This document shows, in pieces, positions 51,601 through 61,659 of a DNA stretch of 64,000 nucleotides. The notes beneath the pieces are model-generated. The model saw only the letters and a list, made by a program, of their open reading frames with translations. It had not been told where the DNA came from and did not search any database. Where the stretch lies: the NCBI GenBank assembly GCA_013823325.1, contig PNLY01000009.1:1-64000 (forward strand), given 5' to 3'. The stretch comes from Methylobacterium sp. (GTDB lineage: Bacteria > Pseudomonadota > Alphaproteobacteria > Rhizobiales > Beijerinckiaceae). Made by a program: the position numbers and the translations under genes. Within the stretch, counting starts at the first letter, position 1. Every line of letters starts with the position of its first letter.

Positions 51601-52695
51601 TCAGCCCCTCACCTCACCGAGCGACCAGGGCAGCTCCTCGCCGCCGCGGAAGATGACGACGTCCTCCTCGCCGACCGCCACGGTCGGCGAGACCCGACAG
51701 GGGCGCTTCTCCAGGGTGATCGTGCCCTCGTTCAGCGGCAGGCCGTAAAAGCGCGCCCCGTTCTCCGAGGCGAAGGCCTCGAAATGCGGGAGAGCGCCCT
51801 CCTCGTCGAAGACCTGCACGTAAGTTTGCAAGGCGGTGGCGCCACCGAAGACGCCGGCCGAGCAGCATTCGGCCTGCTTGGCTGAGCGCAGATGCGGCGC
51901 GGTGTCGGTGCCGATGAAGAAGTTGCCGTCGCCGGAGGTGACCGCCTTGCGCAGAGCGAGACGATGGCGCTCGCGCTTGGCGACGGGCAGGCAGTAGAGA
52001 TGCGGCCGGAGCCCGCCCTGGAAGATCGAGGTGCGGTTGAGGATCAGGTGGTGCGGCGTCACCGTAGCCGCTGCCCGGCCGGCATGGGCGCGCACCAGTT
52101 CGACGGTCTCGGCGGTGGTGACGTGCTCGACCACGACCTTGAGGCCCTGATGCCGCTTGAGCAGCGGCAGCATCTCCGTCTCCATGAACACCGCCTCGCG
52201 GTCGAAGATGTCGACGGCCGGATCGGTGGCCTCGCCATGTACCAGGACCGGCATGCCGATCTTCTCCATCCGCTCCAGCACCGGGGCGAGCTTCGGAATA
52301 TTGGTGACGCCGTGATGGGCATTGGTGGTGGCACCGGCCGGGTAGAGCTTGGCCGCGGCCCAGACGCCGTCGCGGAAACCGCGCTCGATCTCGTCCGGAT
52401 TGGTCGTGTCGGTCAGATAACAGGTCATCAGCGGGGTGAAATCGTTGCCGTCGGGCCGCGCCGCGAGGATGCGCTCGCGATAGGCCGTGGCCGCGTCGAC
52501 CGACGTCACCGGCGGCACCAGGTTCGGCATGATGATGCCGCGCCTGAACTGCGCCGCGGTGAAGGGCAGCACCGCCTTCAGCATGGCGCCGTCGCGCAGA
52601 TGCACGTGCCAATCGTCCGGACGGCGGATCGTCAGGGTCTCGAAGGTTCCGGCTGCCTTGGCTTGCGTGCTGCCGAAGAGTTCCGTGACGCTCAT
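51601..52695 (-). CDS. pyrC: Dihydroorotase
   Basis: Class II dihydroorotase, 364 residues, cyclising carbamoyl-aspartate in pyrimidine synthesis. The binuclear zinc site is shown by DDWHVHLRDG, the carboxylated Lys of AAKLYPAGATTN, VHGEATD, VEHVTT, and GTDTAPH. NLVPPVTSVDAATAYRERI and TPHHLILNR are also typical. ATG 52695 gives the E. coli PyrC-like N-terminus; ATG 52794 is less likely. It diverges from pyrE across about 240 bases that hold both promoters. Confidence 0.95.
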   Translation of the reverse strand: MSVTELFGSTQAKAAGTFETLTIRRPDDWHVHLRDGAMLKAVLPFTAAQFRRGIIMPNLVPPVTSVDAATAYRERILAARPDGNDFTPLMTCYLTDTTNPDEIERGFRDGVWAAAKLYPAGATTNAHHGVTNIPKLAPVLERMEKIGMPVLVHGEATDPAVDIFDREAVFMETEMLPLLKRHQGLKVVVEHVTTAETVELVRAHAGRAAATVTPHHLILNRTSIFQGGLRPHLYCLPVAKRERHRLALRKAVTSGDGNFFIGTDTAPHLRSAKQAECCSAGVFGGATALQTYVQVFDEEGALPHFEAFASENGARFYGLPLNEGTITLEKRPCRVSPTVAVGEEDVVIFRGGEELPWSLGEVRG

Positions 52696-52935
52696 GACCT
52701 GCCCCTGTGCTGACCTACCCGCCCGGCCGAATCCACCGCGGGGCTGGCCTTTCCATAGCCGCCTTGCCCGGGCCGTGCGAGCCTCTCCATGCAATCATGC
52801 CGGGGACAGCGCATGGCGGGGATTGACCTTCACCGGCAACCTGTCGAGAAGGGGCCGTTTGCGAATTCGACACGAGCCGCGCCAACGCCTGCAAACGGCG
52901 AAGGCTGGCGCGCGCTGGCCCTGGAGACCAAGACC

Positions 52936-53646
52936 ATGCCCAATCTCTACATGCCGGTCGACCGGGAGACCATCGCCCTTGAGGCGGCCAAGATGCTGCT
53001 CGAGATCAAGGCGGTCCACTTCTACAAGGACAAGCCCTTCATCTTCACCTCCGGCTGGGCGAGCCCGGTCTATATCGACTGCCGCAAGATCATTTCCTTC
53101 CCGCGTTTGCGCTCCTCGCTGATCGACTTCGCCGCGACCACCATCGTGCGCGATATCGGCTATGAATCGATCGACATCGTCGCCGGTGGCGAGACAGCCG
53201 GCATTCCCTTCGCCGCCTGGATCTCCGATCGCCTGTCGCTGCCAATGCAATATGTCCGCAAGAAACCCAAGGGCTTCGGTCGCAATGCCCAGATCGAGGG
53301 CGAGGTCGTCGAGGGCGCACGCACGCTGCTGGTCGAGGACCTCGCCACGGATGGCGGCAGCAAGGTCAATTTCTGCAAGGCGCTGCGCGACGCAGGCGCC
53401 AAGGTCGATCACTGCTTCGTGCTGTTCTACTACGACATCTTCCCGCAGGGGCGCGCAATGATGCAGGAGATCGGCGTCGGCCTGCATTACCTCACCACCT
53501 GGTGGGACGTGCTCAAGGTCGCCAAGGCGAGCGGGCATTTCGAGCCGAAGGTGCTGGACGAGGTCGAGAGCTTCCTGAACGAGCCGGCCAAATGGTCGGC
53601 CGCGCATGGCGGCATCTCGGACTTCAACCAAGCCAAGGGCGCCTGA
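52936..53646 (+). CDS. pyrE: Orotate phosphoribosyltransferase
   Basis: PyrE, 236 residues, joins orotate to PRPP to make OMP. The signatures are [20 protein letters not shown] (trimmed: [14 protein letters not shown]), [31 protein letters not shown] with the Lys loop, and the PRPP motif [16 protein letters not shown]. The alphaproteobacterial form of the PRPP loop, LATDGG, is used. GGAG nine bases upstream supports ATG 52936; ATG 52789 in frame would add 49 residues that look non-coding. It is divergent from pyrC. Confidence 0.95.
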   Translation: MPNLYMPVDRETIALEAAKMLLEIKAVHFYKDKPFIFTSGWASPVYIDCRKIISFPRLRSSLIDFAATTIVRDIGYESIDIVAGGETAGIPFAAWISDRLSLPMQYVRKKPKGFGRNAQIEGEVVEGARTLLVEDLATDGGSKVNFCKALRDAGAKVDHCFVLFYYDIFPQGRAMMQEIGVGLHYLTTWWDVLKVAKASGHFEPKVLDEVESFLNEPAKWSAAHGGISDFNQAKGA

Positions 53647-53723
53647 GGACCAAGACCGGCTGAGGACGAAGACCGGCCGCGCCGGCCAACGGATTTGGCC
53701 GGTCCGGCAGGCTCGGCGCGTGC

Positions 53724-54797
53724 TCAGCCAGCGCGCAGGATGCGAAAGCGATCGGGCGCCGCCAGGTCCCGGTCGACCACCTGGATCGGCGGCCAGGCCC
53801 ATTGCCAGACCCCGATGCCCGGCACGCGCGAGAAGCCGATCCGCCCGCGCGTGCCTTCGACGGAAACATGGGGCCAGGCCTCGGCAAGGCGTGCCCGATC
53901 CGGGCCGTGAGACCGCAGCATGCCTGCGAGAACCGCGATCGTGTCATAGCCCTCGAAGGCGACGAACGACGGCGCCTGCGCAAGCTGCTGGCGCAGGGCC
54001 GCCTCGACTCGCAGACCGAGCGGCGGAAGCTGCTCCGGCAAATAGCGCAGGAACGGGATCGCGGCCCCGTCCTCGCCCAGCAACGCCAGCCATGCGGGCA
54101 GCTCCGGCGGCCCGGCCGGTGCGCCGATCAGGACGCCGCCAAGGCGCGGATCGCTGCGGACGGCCTTGACAATCGAGACCGCCGGCTCGGGATGGCCAAC
54201 CAGGAGCAGCAGGGCCGTGGCGCCCTTGCCGGCGAGTTCGTCGCAGAGCGCGGCAGGCGTGAGCGAGTTCATCTCGAACTCCGTGACGCTCCCACCGCGT
54301 GGCGTGATGTAGTCCCGCAGGATGCGGGTCCCGGAGGCCCAATAGACACTGGGCACGGTCGCGACGGCGATGCGCTGGTGCCCTGCGCTCAGCAGGAAGT
54401 CAGCATAGAGCCGCCAGCCGCGCGATTGCGCCGGGGCGATCCGGGCAACCCAATCCGTCGGCAGTTCGGTGAGCGCATCGAGAACCGCCGAGGAGCAGAG
54501 GAACGGCAAGCGCAGGGCATCGGCCCTGGCGGCAGCGGCGCGGGCAACGACGCTGTGATATTCCCCGGTCAGCGCGACGACGCCCAGACCGGCCAGCTCG
54601 TCGACTGCGGCCACTGCCTTCTGCGGATCGGCAGCGGTGTCGCGTACGATCAGCTGGAGCGGCCTTCCGTCGATCCCGCCGGCCGCGTTGACGTCGGCGG
54701 CGGCGAGTTCGAGCCCTATGAGCAGATGCCGGCCGGCTTCGACCCAGCCGGGCGGCGACAGCGGAGCCAGGGCACCGATCCGGATGGGCGTCGTCAT
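53724..54797 (-). CDS. Leu/Ile/Val-type periplasmic-binding-fold protein, unsignalled
   Basis: A 357-residue type I periplasmic-binding-fold protein (Peripla_BP_6). It starts directly with the first strand, IRIGALAPLSPPGW, then GLELAAADVNAAGGIDGRPL and LIVRDTAADPQKAVAAVDEL, and continues through two lobes. No signal peptide precedes the first strand, so it looks cytoplasmic, like the amide sensor AmiC. No permease or ATPase gene is nearby; the Liv operon at 59-64 kb has its own binding protein. It follows the MarR gene by 117 bases on the same strand. Confidence 0.85.
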   Translation of the reverse strand: MTTPIRIGALAPLSPPGWVEAGRHLLIGLELAAADVNAAGGIDGRPLQLIVRDTAADPQKAVAAVDELAGLGVVALTGEYHSVVARAAAARADALRLPFLCSSAVLDALTELPTDWVARIAPAQSRGWRLYADFLLSAGHQRIAVATVPSVYWASGTRILRDYITPRGGSVTEFEMNSLTPAALCDELAGKGATALLLLVGHPEPAVSIVKAVRSDPRLGGVLIGAPAGPPELPAWLALLGEDGAAIPFLRYLPEQLPPLGLRVEAALRQQLAQAPSFVAFEGYDTIAVLAGMLRSHGPDRARLAEAWPHVSVEGTRGRIGFSRVPGIGVWQWAWPPIQVVDRDLAAPDRFRILRAG

Positions 54798-54914
54798 GCG
54801 TAGGGCATCTCCCAGCCAAGGTTTTGCTCGCCCTATGCTAGGGTCGCACAGGCAGACGTCAGTAGCGTAGGCGCAGCGCGCCCAAGAGTATCCCGCATGG
54901 GCCTCCGGCGGCGA

Positions 54915-55367
54915 TCAAGCCTCGTCCGGTTGCAGCATCCTCAGGATACGGGCGAGCTCGGTGAGATCGCCTTGCGCCAACCGGGTGAGCTCGGCCGGTG
55001 GGCGGTGATAGGCCGCCGTCAACTCCCGCATGGTCGCCCTGCCCTTTTCCGTCGCCTGGACCAGCTTCACGCGCCGGTCGGCCGCCGAGGCGACGCGCTC
55101 GGCCAGGCCCGCCCGCTCCAGCCGGTCGACCAGCCAGGTCGCGGTCGAGGGATCGCAGGCCCACTCCTTCGCCAGCGCGCCCATCGGCTTGTCGCCGGCG
55201 AGGAGCGAGGACAGCGCGCGGGCATCGTTCGGCGTCAGCCCCCGCTCCTGCTGGGCCAGGAGCCGCTCGGGCGCGGAGCGCATCAGGAAGCCGAACATCA
55301 GCCGCCATGCCTCGGCGGCCGCCTCGGCCGCCTCTTCGGGAGATGGCCTCGTCGCATCGCGTGTCAT
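54915..55367 (-). CDS. MarR family transcriptional regulator
   Basis: A 150-residue MarR regulator with an N-terminal helix (EAWRLMFGFLMRSAPERLL), the winged helix (GLTPNDARALSSLLAGDKP, GALAKEWACDPSTATWLVDRLE) and wing (RVASAADRRVKLVQATEKG). ATG 55367 with GAGG upstream is used; ATG 55394 in frame overlaps the divergent promoter. It is divergent from an FAD monooxygenase gene, and the intervening AT-rich palindromes at 55393-55431 are the likely operator. Confidence 0.92.
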   Translation of the reverse strand: MTRDATRPSPEEAAEAAAEAWRLMFGFLMRSAPERLLAQQERGLTPNDARALSSLLAGDKPMGALAKEWACDPSTATWLVDRLERAGLAERVASAADRRVKLVQATEKGRATMRELTAAYHRPPAELTRLAQGDLTELARILRMLQPDEA

Positions 55368-55387
55368 CGGCTCAGGACCTCGGTGTC

Positions 55388-55431
55388 TTGACATATTTTG
55401 ATATACAAAATATTTTGAATCATCAAAATAT
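55388..55431 (+). promoter_or_regulatory. Promoter with overlapping MarR-type operator
   Basis: TTGACA (55388-55393) and TATTTT (55411-55416) with 17-base spacing form a near-consensus sigma-70 promoter for the monooxygenase gene. It is covered by nested palindromes: ATATTTTGAT (55393-55402) with ATCAAAATAT (55422-55431), and CAAAATATTTTG (55406-55417) in the centre. The island is much more AT-rich than its surroundings. Confidence 0.75.
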
Positions 55432-55517
55432 CTTTCGTATGCGGGCCTTGGCTGCTGCAGGAGCCGTCCCGCTCCAGCCGTCGGATCGCGAAGGCTGCCG
55501 TTCGAGGGGAAACCATC

Positions 55518-57095
55518 ATGAGCACCAGCACTGGCGTCCTCATTGTCGGCGGCGGCCTGAGTGGGCTCGCGGCCGCCACGCTCCTCGCCCACCATCGCAT
55601 CGACTGCATGGTTGTCGAGCGTCATGCCGAAACCTCGATCCAGTACAAGTTCACCGGGATTTCGCCACGCAGCATGGAGATCTTCCGCAGCCTCGGGCTG
55701 GAAGCGGAGATCCGCGCCCGGCGCACCGGCGACCAGCAAAGCGGCGGCATCGCCCGGGCGAGAAATCTGGCCGATCCCGAGGTGCAATGGAGCGAGGTCG
55801 GCTGGCCCGACGCTACGCCCTATAGCCCGACCCAGCCGGCGACTTGCGACCAGAACGTGCTGGAGCCGATCCTGAGGCGCCATGCCGAGCGGCTCGGCGC
55901 GACCATGCGCTTCAATACCGAGTTCGAGGCCCTCGAGCAGGACGAGCGGCAGGTCCGTGCCCGGATTCGAGACCGGAGCAGCGGAGCCGAGGAGACCGTC
56001 GCCGCCGACTACCTGATCGTCGCGGACGGCGCCGGCGGTTCGCTGCGCCAACGTCTCGGCATCGGCATCGACGGCCCCGGCGTGCTGCAGCACTGGATGA
56101 ACCTGATCTTCGACACCGACCTGCCACCGACCCTCGGTGGCAAGCGCTTCACCTCCTGCTTCGTTACCGACCTCAACGCCACGCTCACCCCGCGCCGCCA
56201 AGGGCGCTGGCTGCTGGCGCTGCAGTATTTTCCCGAGAATGGCGACAGGCCGGAGGATTTCGACGCGCAGCGCTGTCGTGAGCTGGTCACCCGGGGCGCC
56301 GGACGACCCGACGTCAAGGCGGAGCTGGTCGATGCGCGCCCCTGGGCGCTGGCCGCCCAGATCGCCGAGCGCTTTCGCGAAGGCCGCTGCTTCCTCATCG
56401 GCGATGCGGCGCATCTGATGCCGCCGACCGGCGCCTTCGGCGGCAATTCCGGCATTCACGATGCGCACAACCTCGCCTGGAAGCTCGCCCTGGCCATGCA
56501 GGGTAAAGCGCGGTCCGAGCTGCTCGACAGCTACGACCAGGAACGTCGCCCGGTGATCGCGGCGACGCTGGCGCAGGCGCTCGCCCGGCTCCAAGCCTGG
56601 TTCCGGGACCCGGCCGGGCGCCTGCCGACACCGCCGCCGATCGTCGCCGATTACGACGTGATCTTCGGCCAGCGCTACGACGCCGGTGCGATCCTCCACG
56701 ACGGCGCGCCGCCCGATGCGCCCTTCGTGCCTTTCGCGACGCTGTCCGGGCAGCCGGGGACGCGCGCGCCGCATCATCAGATCGAGCATCAGGGCAAGGC
56801 GCTTTCGATGCTCGACCTGTTCGGCCGGGATTTCGTTCTGCTGAGCCGCGATCCGGCCTGGCACGAAGCCGCTGAGGCGATCCGAAGCGAATGCAGCCTG
56901 CCGCTCACCAGCTGGGGCCTCGGCGCGGAGGACTGGCTCGGCAGCTACGGCATAAGCCGCCAGGGCGCCGTTCTGGTCCGCCCGGACGGCTTCGTGGCAT
57001 GGCGGACGCCGGAGCCAGCCGACGACCGGAAGGCCATGCTGCTCAGCGCCCTCGACCGGATCGGCCTGCGCGCCGAGGCTGGCGGAGAGGTCTGA
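55518..57095 (+). CDS. FAD-dependent aromatic-type monooxygenase
   Basis: A 525-residue class A flavoprotein monooxygenase, NAD(P)H-dependent, with the FAD fold VLIVGGGLSGLAAATLLAHH (trimmed: VGGGLSGLAAATLL), the middle YLIVADGAGGSLRQRLG with the DG motif, and GDAAHLMPPTGAFGGNSGIHDAHNLAWKLA (trimmed: GDAAHLMPPTGAFGGN). The C-terminal thioredoxin-like domain is present. Relatives hydroxylate phenols, polyketides or antibiotics. Shine-Dalgarno AGGGGA precedes ATG 55518. The gene for a small membrane protein starts inside its stop codon. It is controlled by the divergent MarR gene. Confidence 0.92.
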   Translation: MSTSTGVLIVGGGLSGLAAATLLAHHRIDCMVVERHAETSIQYKFTGISPRSMEIFRSLGLEAEIRARRTGDQQSGGIARARNLADPEVQWSEVGWPDATPYSPTQPATCDQNVLEPILRRHAERLGATMRFNTEFEALEQDERQVRARIRDRSSGAEETVAADYLIVADGAGGSLRQRLGIGIDGPGVLQHWMNLIFDTDLPPTLGGKRFTSCFVTDLNATLTPRRQGRWLLALQYFPENGDRPEDFDAQRCRELVTRGAGRPDVKAELVDARPWALAAQIAERFREGRCFLIGDAAHLMPPTGAFGGNSGIHDAHNLAWKLALAMQGKARSELLDSYDQERRPVIAATLAQALARLQAWFRDPAGRLPTPPPIVADYDVIFGQRYDAGAILHDGAPPDAPFVPFATLSGQPGTRAPHHQIEHQGKALSMLDLFGRDFVLLSRDPAWHEAAEAIRSECSLPLTSWGLGAEDWLGSYGISRQGAVLVRPDGFVAWRTPEPADDRKAMLLSALDRIGLRAEAGGEV

Positions 57096-57457
57096 TGAAA
57101 CCTTCCGCGACGCTGACCAAGATTCTGGCCGTCGAGATCCTGCTCTTTGCCGGCGCCACGCTGGTCCATGCCGGCATCCTGATCGGCGGCCATGAGCACG
57201 GCTCGGCCAGGACGGCGGAAGGCGTGATCGCAGCCGTGCTGGTGCTCGGCCTGATCATCTGCCTGCTGCGCCCGGCGGCGATGCGGACGATCGCCCTCGC
57301 CGTGCAGGGTTTCGCGCTGCTCGGCACGCTGGTCGGCGTCTTTACGATCACTGGCGGCGTCGGGCCGCAGACGCTGGCGGACAAGGCCTTCCACGGCGCC
57401 CTGCTGATGGTGCTCTTCGCCGGGCTGGTAGCCGCCTGGCGCGCACCGCGCGGCTAG
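57095..57457 (+). CDS. Small four-helix membrane protein
   Basis: A 120-residue protein with about four hydrophobic helices (LTKILAVEILLFAGATLVHAG, GVIAAVLVLGLIICLL, a third around LAVQGFALLGTLVGVF and a last with GALLMVLFAGLVAAW; longer strings trimmed). Short loops carry HEHGS and RPAAMR. I do not recognise the family. Its ATG overlaps the monooxygenase stop (TGATG), so it is translationally coupled and MarR-controlled with that gene. It ends four bases into the convergent enoyl-CoA hydratase gene. Confidence 0.8.
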   Translation: MKPSATLTKILAVEILLFAGATLVHAGILIGGHEHGSARTAEGVIAAVLVLGLIICLLRPAAMRTIALAVQGFALLGTLVGVFTITGGVGPQTLADKAFHGALLMVLFAGLVAAWRAPRG

Positions 57458-58242
57458 AATTTCGGCGACCGGCGCTCGAAGAAGGCGGCGATGCCCTCGC
57501 GGAAATCCGCCGTGCCGGCGTTCGCGACGAAGTTCTGCTTCTCCAGGTCGAGCTGCGCATCGAAGGAGCCATGAGTCGCGGCCTGGACCAGTGCCTTGCT
57601 CGCCGCTTGCGCGCCGACGCTGCCGCGGGCGAGCTTTTCCGCCATGGCTCGCGCCGTCTCCATCAGCTCATCCTTCGGCACGAGGCGGTTGACCAGGCCG
57701 AGCTGGAGCGCGGTCTGCGCATTCATCGCCTCGTTGAGCAGCACGAATTCCAGCGCCCGGCGCGGGCCGAGCAACTGCGTCAGCGTCCAGGTGGTGCCGC
57801 CATCGGGGCTGGTGCCGAGCTTGGTATAGGCCGAGAGGAAGCTCGCATCCTCTGCCGCCACCACAAGGTCGCAGGCGAGCGCCAGCCCGACGCCGCCGCC
57901 GGCGACCGGCCCCTGTACCGCCGCGATCACCAGCTGCGGCATCGCCTTGATCAGGCGCATCAGCGTGTGGAAGCGGTCGATCAGCTTCGTCGCGGTCTGC
58001 GGCGCGCCGGGCAGGTCGCTCTGGAAGCGGGCGAGATCGCCCCCCGCCATGAAGGAGCGCCCTGCCCCGGCCAGGATGACCGCGCGGATCGTCTGGTCGG
58101 CTGCGAGCCCCGAGAACGCCGCGACCAGCGCATCCGCCATCGCCTCGTCGAGGACGTTGAGCACCTTGGGGCGGTTCATGGTCACAATAAGGATCGGCCC
58201 ATGCCGCTCCGTGATCACCACCTCGCCTGCCGCATCGCTCAT
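57454..58242 (-). CDS. Enoyl-CoA hydratase/isomerase family protein
   Basis: A 262-residue crotonase-family enzyme. It shows VTMNRPKVLNVLDEAMADAL, the oxyanion-forming AGAGRSFMAGGDLARF, VAGGGVGLALACDLVVAAE and FLSAYTKLGTSPDGGTTW, followed by the C-terminal helix with VNRLVPKDEL. The Pro-Asp-Gly-Gly segment resembles PaaG, the isomerase of phenylacetate breakdown, and has Asp where hydratases have Glu. It is the last gene of the operon starting upstream of 64 kb; a Shine-Dalgarno sequence (GGATGAGGA) precedes the ATG. Confidence 0.9.
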   Translation of the reverse strand: MSDAAGEVVITERHGPILIVTMNRPKVLNVLDEAMADALVAAFSGLAADQTIRAVILAGAGRSFMAGGDLARFQSDLPGAPQTATKLIDRFHTLMRLIKAMPQLVIAAVQGPVAGGGVGLALACDLVVAAEDASFLSAYTKLGTSPDGGTTWTLTQLLGPRRALEFVLLNEAMNAQTALQLGLVNRLVPKDELMETARAMAEKLARGSVGAQAASKALVQAATHGSFDAQLDLEKQNFVANAGTADFREGIAAFFERRSPKF

Positions 58243-58275
58243 CGTCCCGTCCTCATCCTGTCTGCGCCCGCCGTC

Positions 58276-59508
58276 TCAGGCAGGCGTCCTCGTATCGTCG
58301 ATAACCTTGCCGTCGTTGGGCAATGTCCCCGGCGCGACCAGCTCGATCGCACCGCCCAGCTTGAAGATATCGCGTACTGAAGCCTTCATCGCCTCCGCCA
58401 GGCCGGGCCCCGGCGCGGCAGCCTCGGCCTTGAAGCACATCGCATCGGTCTCGCCGGCACGCATCACCACCAACCGGCACCGGCCGAGTTCCGGATGGCG
58501 CGCGGCAACGGCTGCAACCTGCTCCGGTCGGACGAACATGCCCTTGACCTTGGCCGACTGGTCGGCCCGGCCGAGCCAGCCGCGGATGCGCTGGTTGGTG
58601 CGCCCGCAAGGCGACAAGCCCGGCAACGTCGCGCTGAGATCGCCGACGGCGAAGCGGATCAATGGCTTCTTCGGATCGAGGATGGTGACGGCGATCTCGC
58701 CGATCTCGCCCTCCGCCACGGGCTGGCCGGTGCCGGGCCGCAGGATCTCGACGATGATGTCCTCGTTGAGGACGAGGCCTTCGCGGGCCGGCGTCTCATA
58801 GGCGATGACGCCGCATTCGGCGGTGGCGTAGCACTGATAGGCGTCGATGCCGCGCTCGCGGAATTCGGCCTGCAGCGAGGGCGGGAAAGCGGCACCGGAA
58901 ACCATCGCCCGCTTCAGCGAGGAGAGATCGCGCCCGCGCGCCGCGCCGAGATCGAGCAGGATCTTCAGGAAGTCCGGCACGCCGGCATAGAGCGTCGGGC
59001 GATAGGCCTCGATCAGGTCGAGCTGGGCGTCGCTATTGCCGGGCCCTGCCGGGATCACGGCGCAGCCGAGCACGCGCGCCCCGGCATCGAAACACCATGC
59101 GCCGGGCGTCAGGTGATAGGAGAAGGTGTTGAGCACGATGTCACGCCAGCCGGCGCCGGTCGCGGCGAGCGCGCGGGCGACCCGCCAGGGATCATCGTCA
59201 TGGCTCTCGGGCTCGAAGATCGGCCCCGGCGACATCATCAAGCGGCGATAGTCGCTCGGACGGCCCGGTAGCAAACCGCCAAAGGGCGGCTTGCCGCGCT
59301 GGGTCGCCGGCAAATCCGACTTGCGCAGCACCGGCAGGCGGGCCAGCGGCGCCCGGTCGGTGACGGCCTGCGGATCGATGCCGCGCAGATGCTTGCGCCA
59401 GGCGGGCAGCCGCTGCGCCGCCGCCAACACCTGCGGCAGCCGCCGGAACAGATCGGCCTCGCGGCGCGCGGGCGTGCGGGTCTCCCGGCGGTCGTAGTGC
59501 TTCCCCAT
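58276..59508 (-). CDS. PaaK-like CoA ligase (phenylacetate-CoA ligase family)
   Basis: A 410-residue adenylate-forming enzyme of the PaaK/capsular polysaccharide branch. It has AWRKHLRGIDPQAV near the start, FSYHLTPGAWCFDAGARVLGC (trimmed: HLTPGAWCFDAG), LYAGVPDFLKILL, the acceptor loop SGAAFPPSL, the core YATAECGVIAYETP, and IRGWLGRADQSAKVKGMF at the C-terminal domain hinge. It would activate an aryl or acyl acid as CoA thioester. It lies seven bases after livF in the same operon, which carries another CoA ligase at the 5' end, so two acids or two steps may be activated. Confidence 0.88.
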   Translation of the reverse strand: MGKHYDRRETRTPARREADLFRRLPQVLAAAQRLPAWRKHLRGIDPQAVTDRAPLARLPVLRKSDLPATQRGKPPFGGLLPGRPSDYRRLMMSPGPIFEPESHDDDPWRVARALAATGAGWRDIVLNTFSYHLTPGAWCFDAGARVLGCAVIPAGPGNSDAQLDLIEAYRPTLYAGVPDFLKILLDLGAARGRDLSSLKRAMVSGAAFPPSLQAEFRERGIDAYQCYATAECGVIAYETPAREGLVLNEDIIVEILRPGTGQPVAEGEIGEIAVTILDPKKPLIRFAVGDLSATLPGLSPCGRTNQRIRGWLGRADQSAKVKGMFVRPEQVAAVAARHPELGRCRLVVMRAGETDAMCFKAEAAAPGPGLAEAMKASVRDIFKLGGAIELVAPGTLPNDGKVIDDTRTPA

Positions 59509-59515
59509 GACGGCC

Positions 59516-60307
<792 letters not shown>

Positions 60308-60359
60308 CGGCCCGATCCGAAAAGGGGCGGTGCGGAACACCCGCGCCGCCCGCGCAGGG

Positions 60360-61622
60360 TCATTTCCCGGACTTCTTGAACTCGTCCGAGTTCTTGCGGA
60401 TTTCCTCCCAGACCACGTCCTGGTTGGCGGAGAACCAGTCGGTGATCGGCACGAACCTGGCGCCGTCCCAGCGCGCGATCCGGCCCATGCCGCCGCCCTG
60501 GTGGTCGTCCCTGGTGATCGTGGTGGGCGGCAGCAGGCCGTCGGCGGTGAAGTTGGTGATCGAGCGCAAGCCTTCGTTGAGCCAGGGGCCGGTGACCGGG
60601 CCGTTCGGCGCCTTCTCGGCCGCCCTGCGCACGCCCTCGACCATCAGCGTCGCCATCTGGACGCCGTAGTTGTAGTAGGCGGTGCCGACCTTGTTCTCGG
60701 GGCCGGCGCCTTTGCCCTTGCCGACGACGTCGGCGAGGATGTCCTTGATCACCTTGGGCTCGCGGCCGCCGACGCAGGGCTCGACCTTCATCACGCCCTT
60801 GGCCGCCTCGCGCCCGACCACATCCATGTCGGATTCGGAGAGCCAGACGCTGCCGGAGACGCGGTCCATCGGCAGGCCGTTGCGGATCGCCTCGGTCAGC
60901 GCCACGGTCTGGCCGACGCCGGCACCCCAGAAGATCACGAAATCGGGCCGCGCACGGCGCACCTGCGGCCAGATCGCCGACTGGTCGTTGCCCGGCGGCG
61001 TATAGGGGAAGGCGGCGAGCTCGTAGCCTTCCTTCTTGGCGAGGACGTTGAGGATCGGCAGCGGCTCCTTGCCGAAGGGCGTGTCGATGTGGACGAAGAC
61101 GATCTTCTTGCCCTTGAGGCTGCCCTTCTCGGTCTTCTTGAACTGCTCGATGATCAGGCCCGCCTGGGTCCAGTAATTGATCGAGAGCGGCAGCACATAG
61201 GGGAAGGCGCTGCCGTCGGCGGCGTCGCTGCGGCCGGAATAGGCGGTGATCATGTTGATCTTGTCCTCGAGCGCGCGCGGTACCAGAGCCCGCGCCACCG
61301 GCGTCGAGAGCGGGTCGATCAGCACCGCGCCCTCGCGCTTGCCACGCTCATAGGCCTCGATCGCGCGCGGCAGGTCGTTGGCGTGGTCGGTGATATCAGC
61401 GACGATCTTGTAGCCGCCGACGCCGCCGCGCTCGTTGACCAGGGTGAAGTAGTCGCGCTGGCCCTGGTTATATTCCGAGGTGACGAAGGTGTAGATGCGG
61501 GTGAAGTCCTGCGGCAGCGTGAAGCGGACGATCTTCTCCTGGGCAAAGACCTGCACCGGAAGGGCGAGCGGCACGGCCAGCGCGGCCGAGCCGGCGATGA
61601 ACGAACGGCGATCGAGCGACAT
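60360..61622 (-). CDS. Tat-exported ABC substrate-binding protein (LivK type)
   Basis: A 420-residue periplasmic binding protein of the Peripla_BP_6 family. The signal MSLDRRSFIAGSAALAVPLA contains a twin-arginine motif (DRRSFIAG), so export is probably by Tat. The mature domain shows DYFTLVNERGGVGGYKI and FIWGAGVGQT-type sequence (FVIFWGAGVGQTVAL). GGAGGAAA lies about seven bases before ATG 61622, which is chosen over 61673. It is encoded between livM and livF. Size and gene context match binding proteins for aromatic or other organic acids rather than leucine. Confidence 0.93.
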   Translation of the reverse strand: MSLDRRSFIAGSAALAVPLALPVQVFAQEKIVRFTLPQDFTRIYTFVTSEYNQGQRDYFTLVNERGGVGGYKIVADITDHANDLPRAIEAYERGKREGAVLIDPLSTPVARALVPRALEDKINMITAYSGRSDAADGSAFPYVLPLSINYWTQAGLIIEQFKKTEKGSLKGKKIVFVHIDTPFGKEPLPILNVLAKKEGYELAAFPYTPPGNDQSAIWPQVRRARPDFVIFWGAGVGQTVALTEAIRNGLPMDRVSGSVWLSESDMDVVGREAAKGVMKVEPCVGGREPKVIKDILADVVGKGKGAGPENKVGTAYYNYGVQMATLMVEGVRRAAEKAPNGPVTGPWLNEGLRSITNFTADGLLPPTTITRDDHQGGGMGRIARWDGARFVPITDWFSANQDVVWEEIRKNSDEFKKSGK

Positions 61623-61659
61623 CCTGTTTCCTCCAGCCCTGTCGTTGATTGAGGCACCG

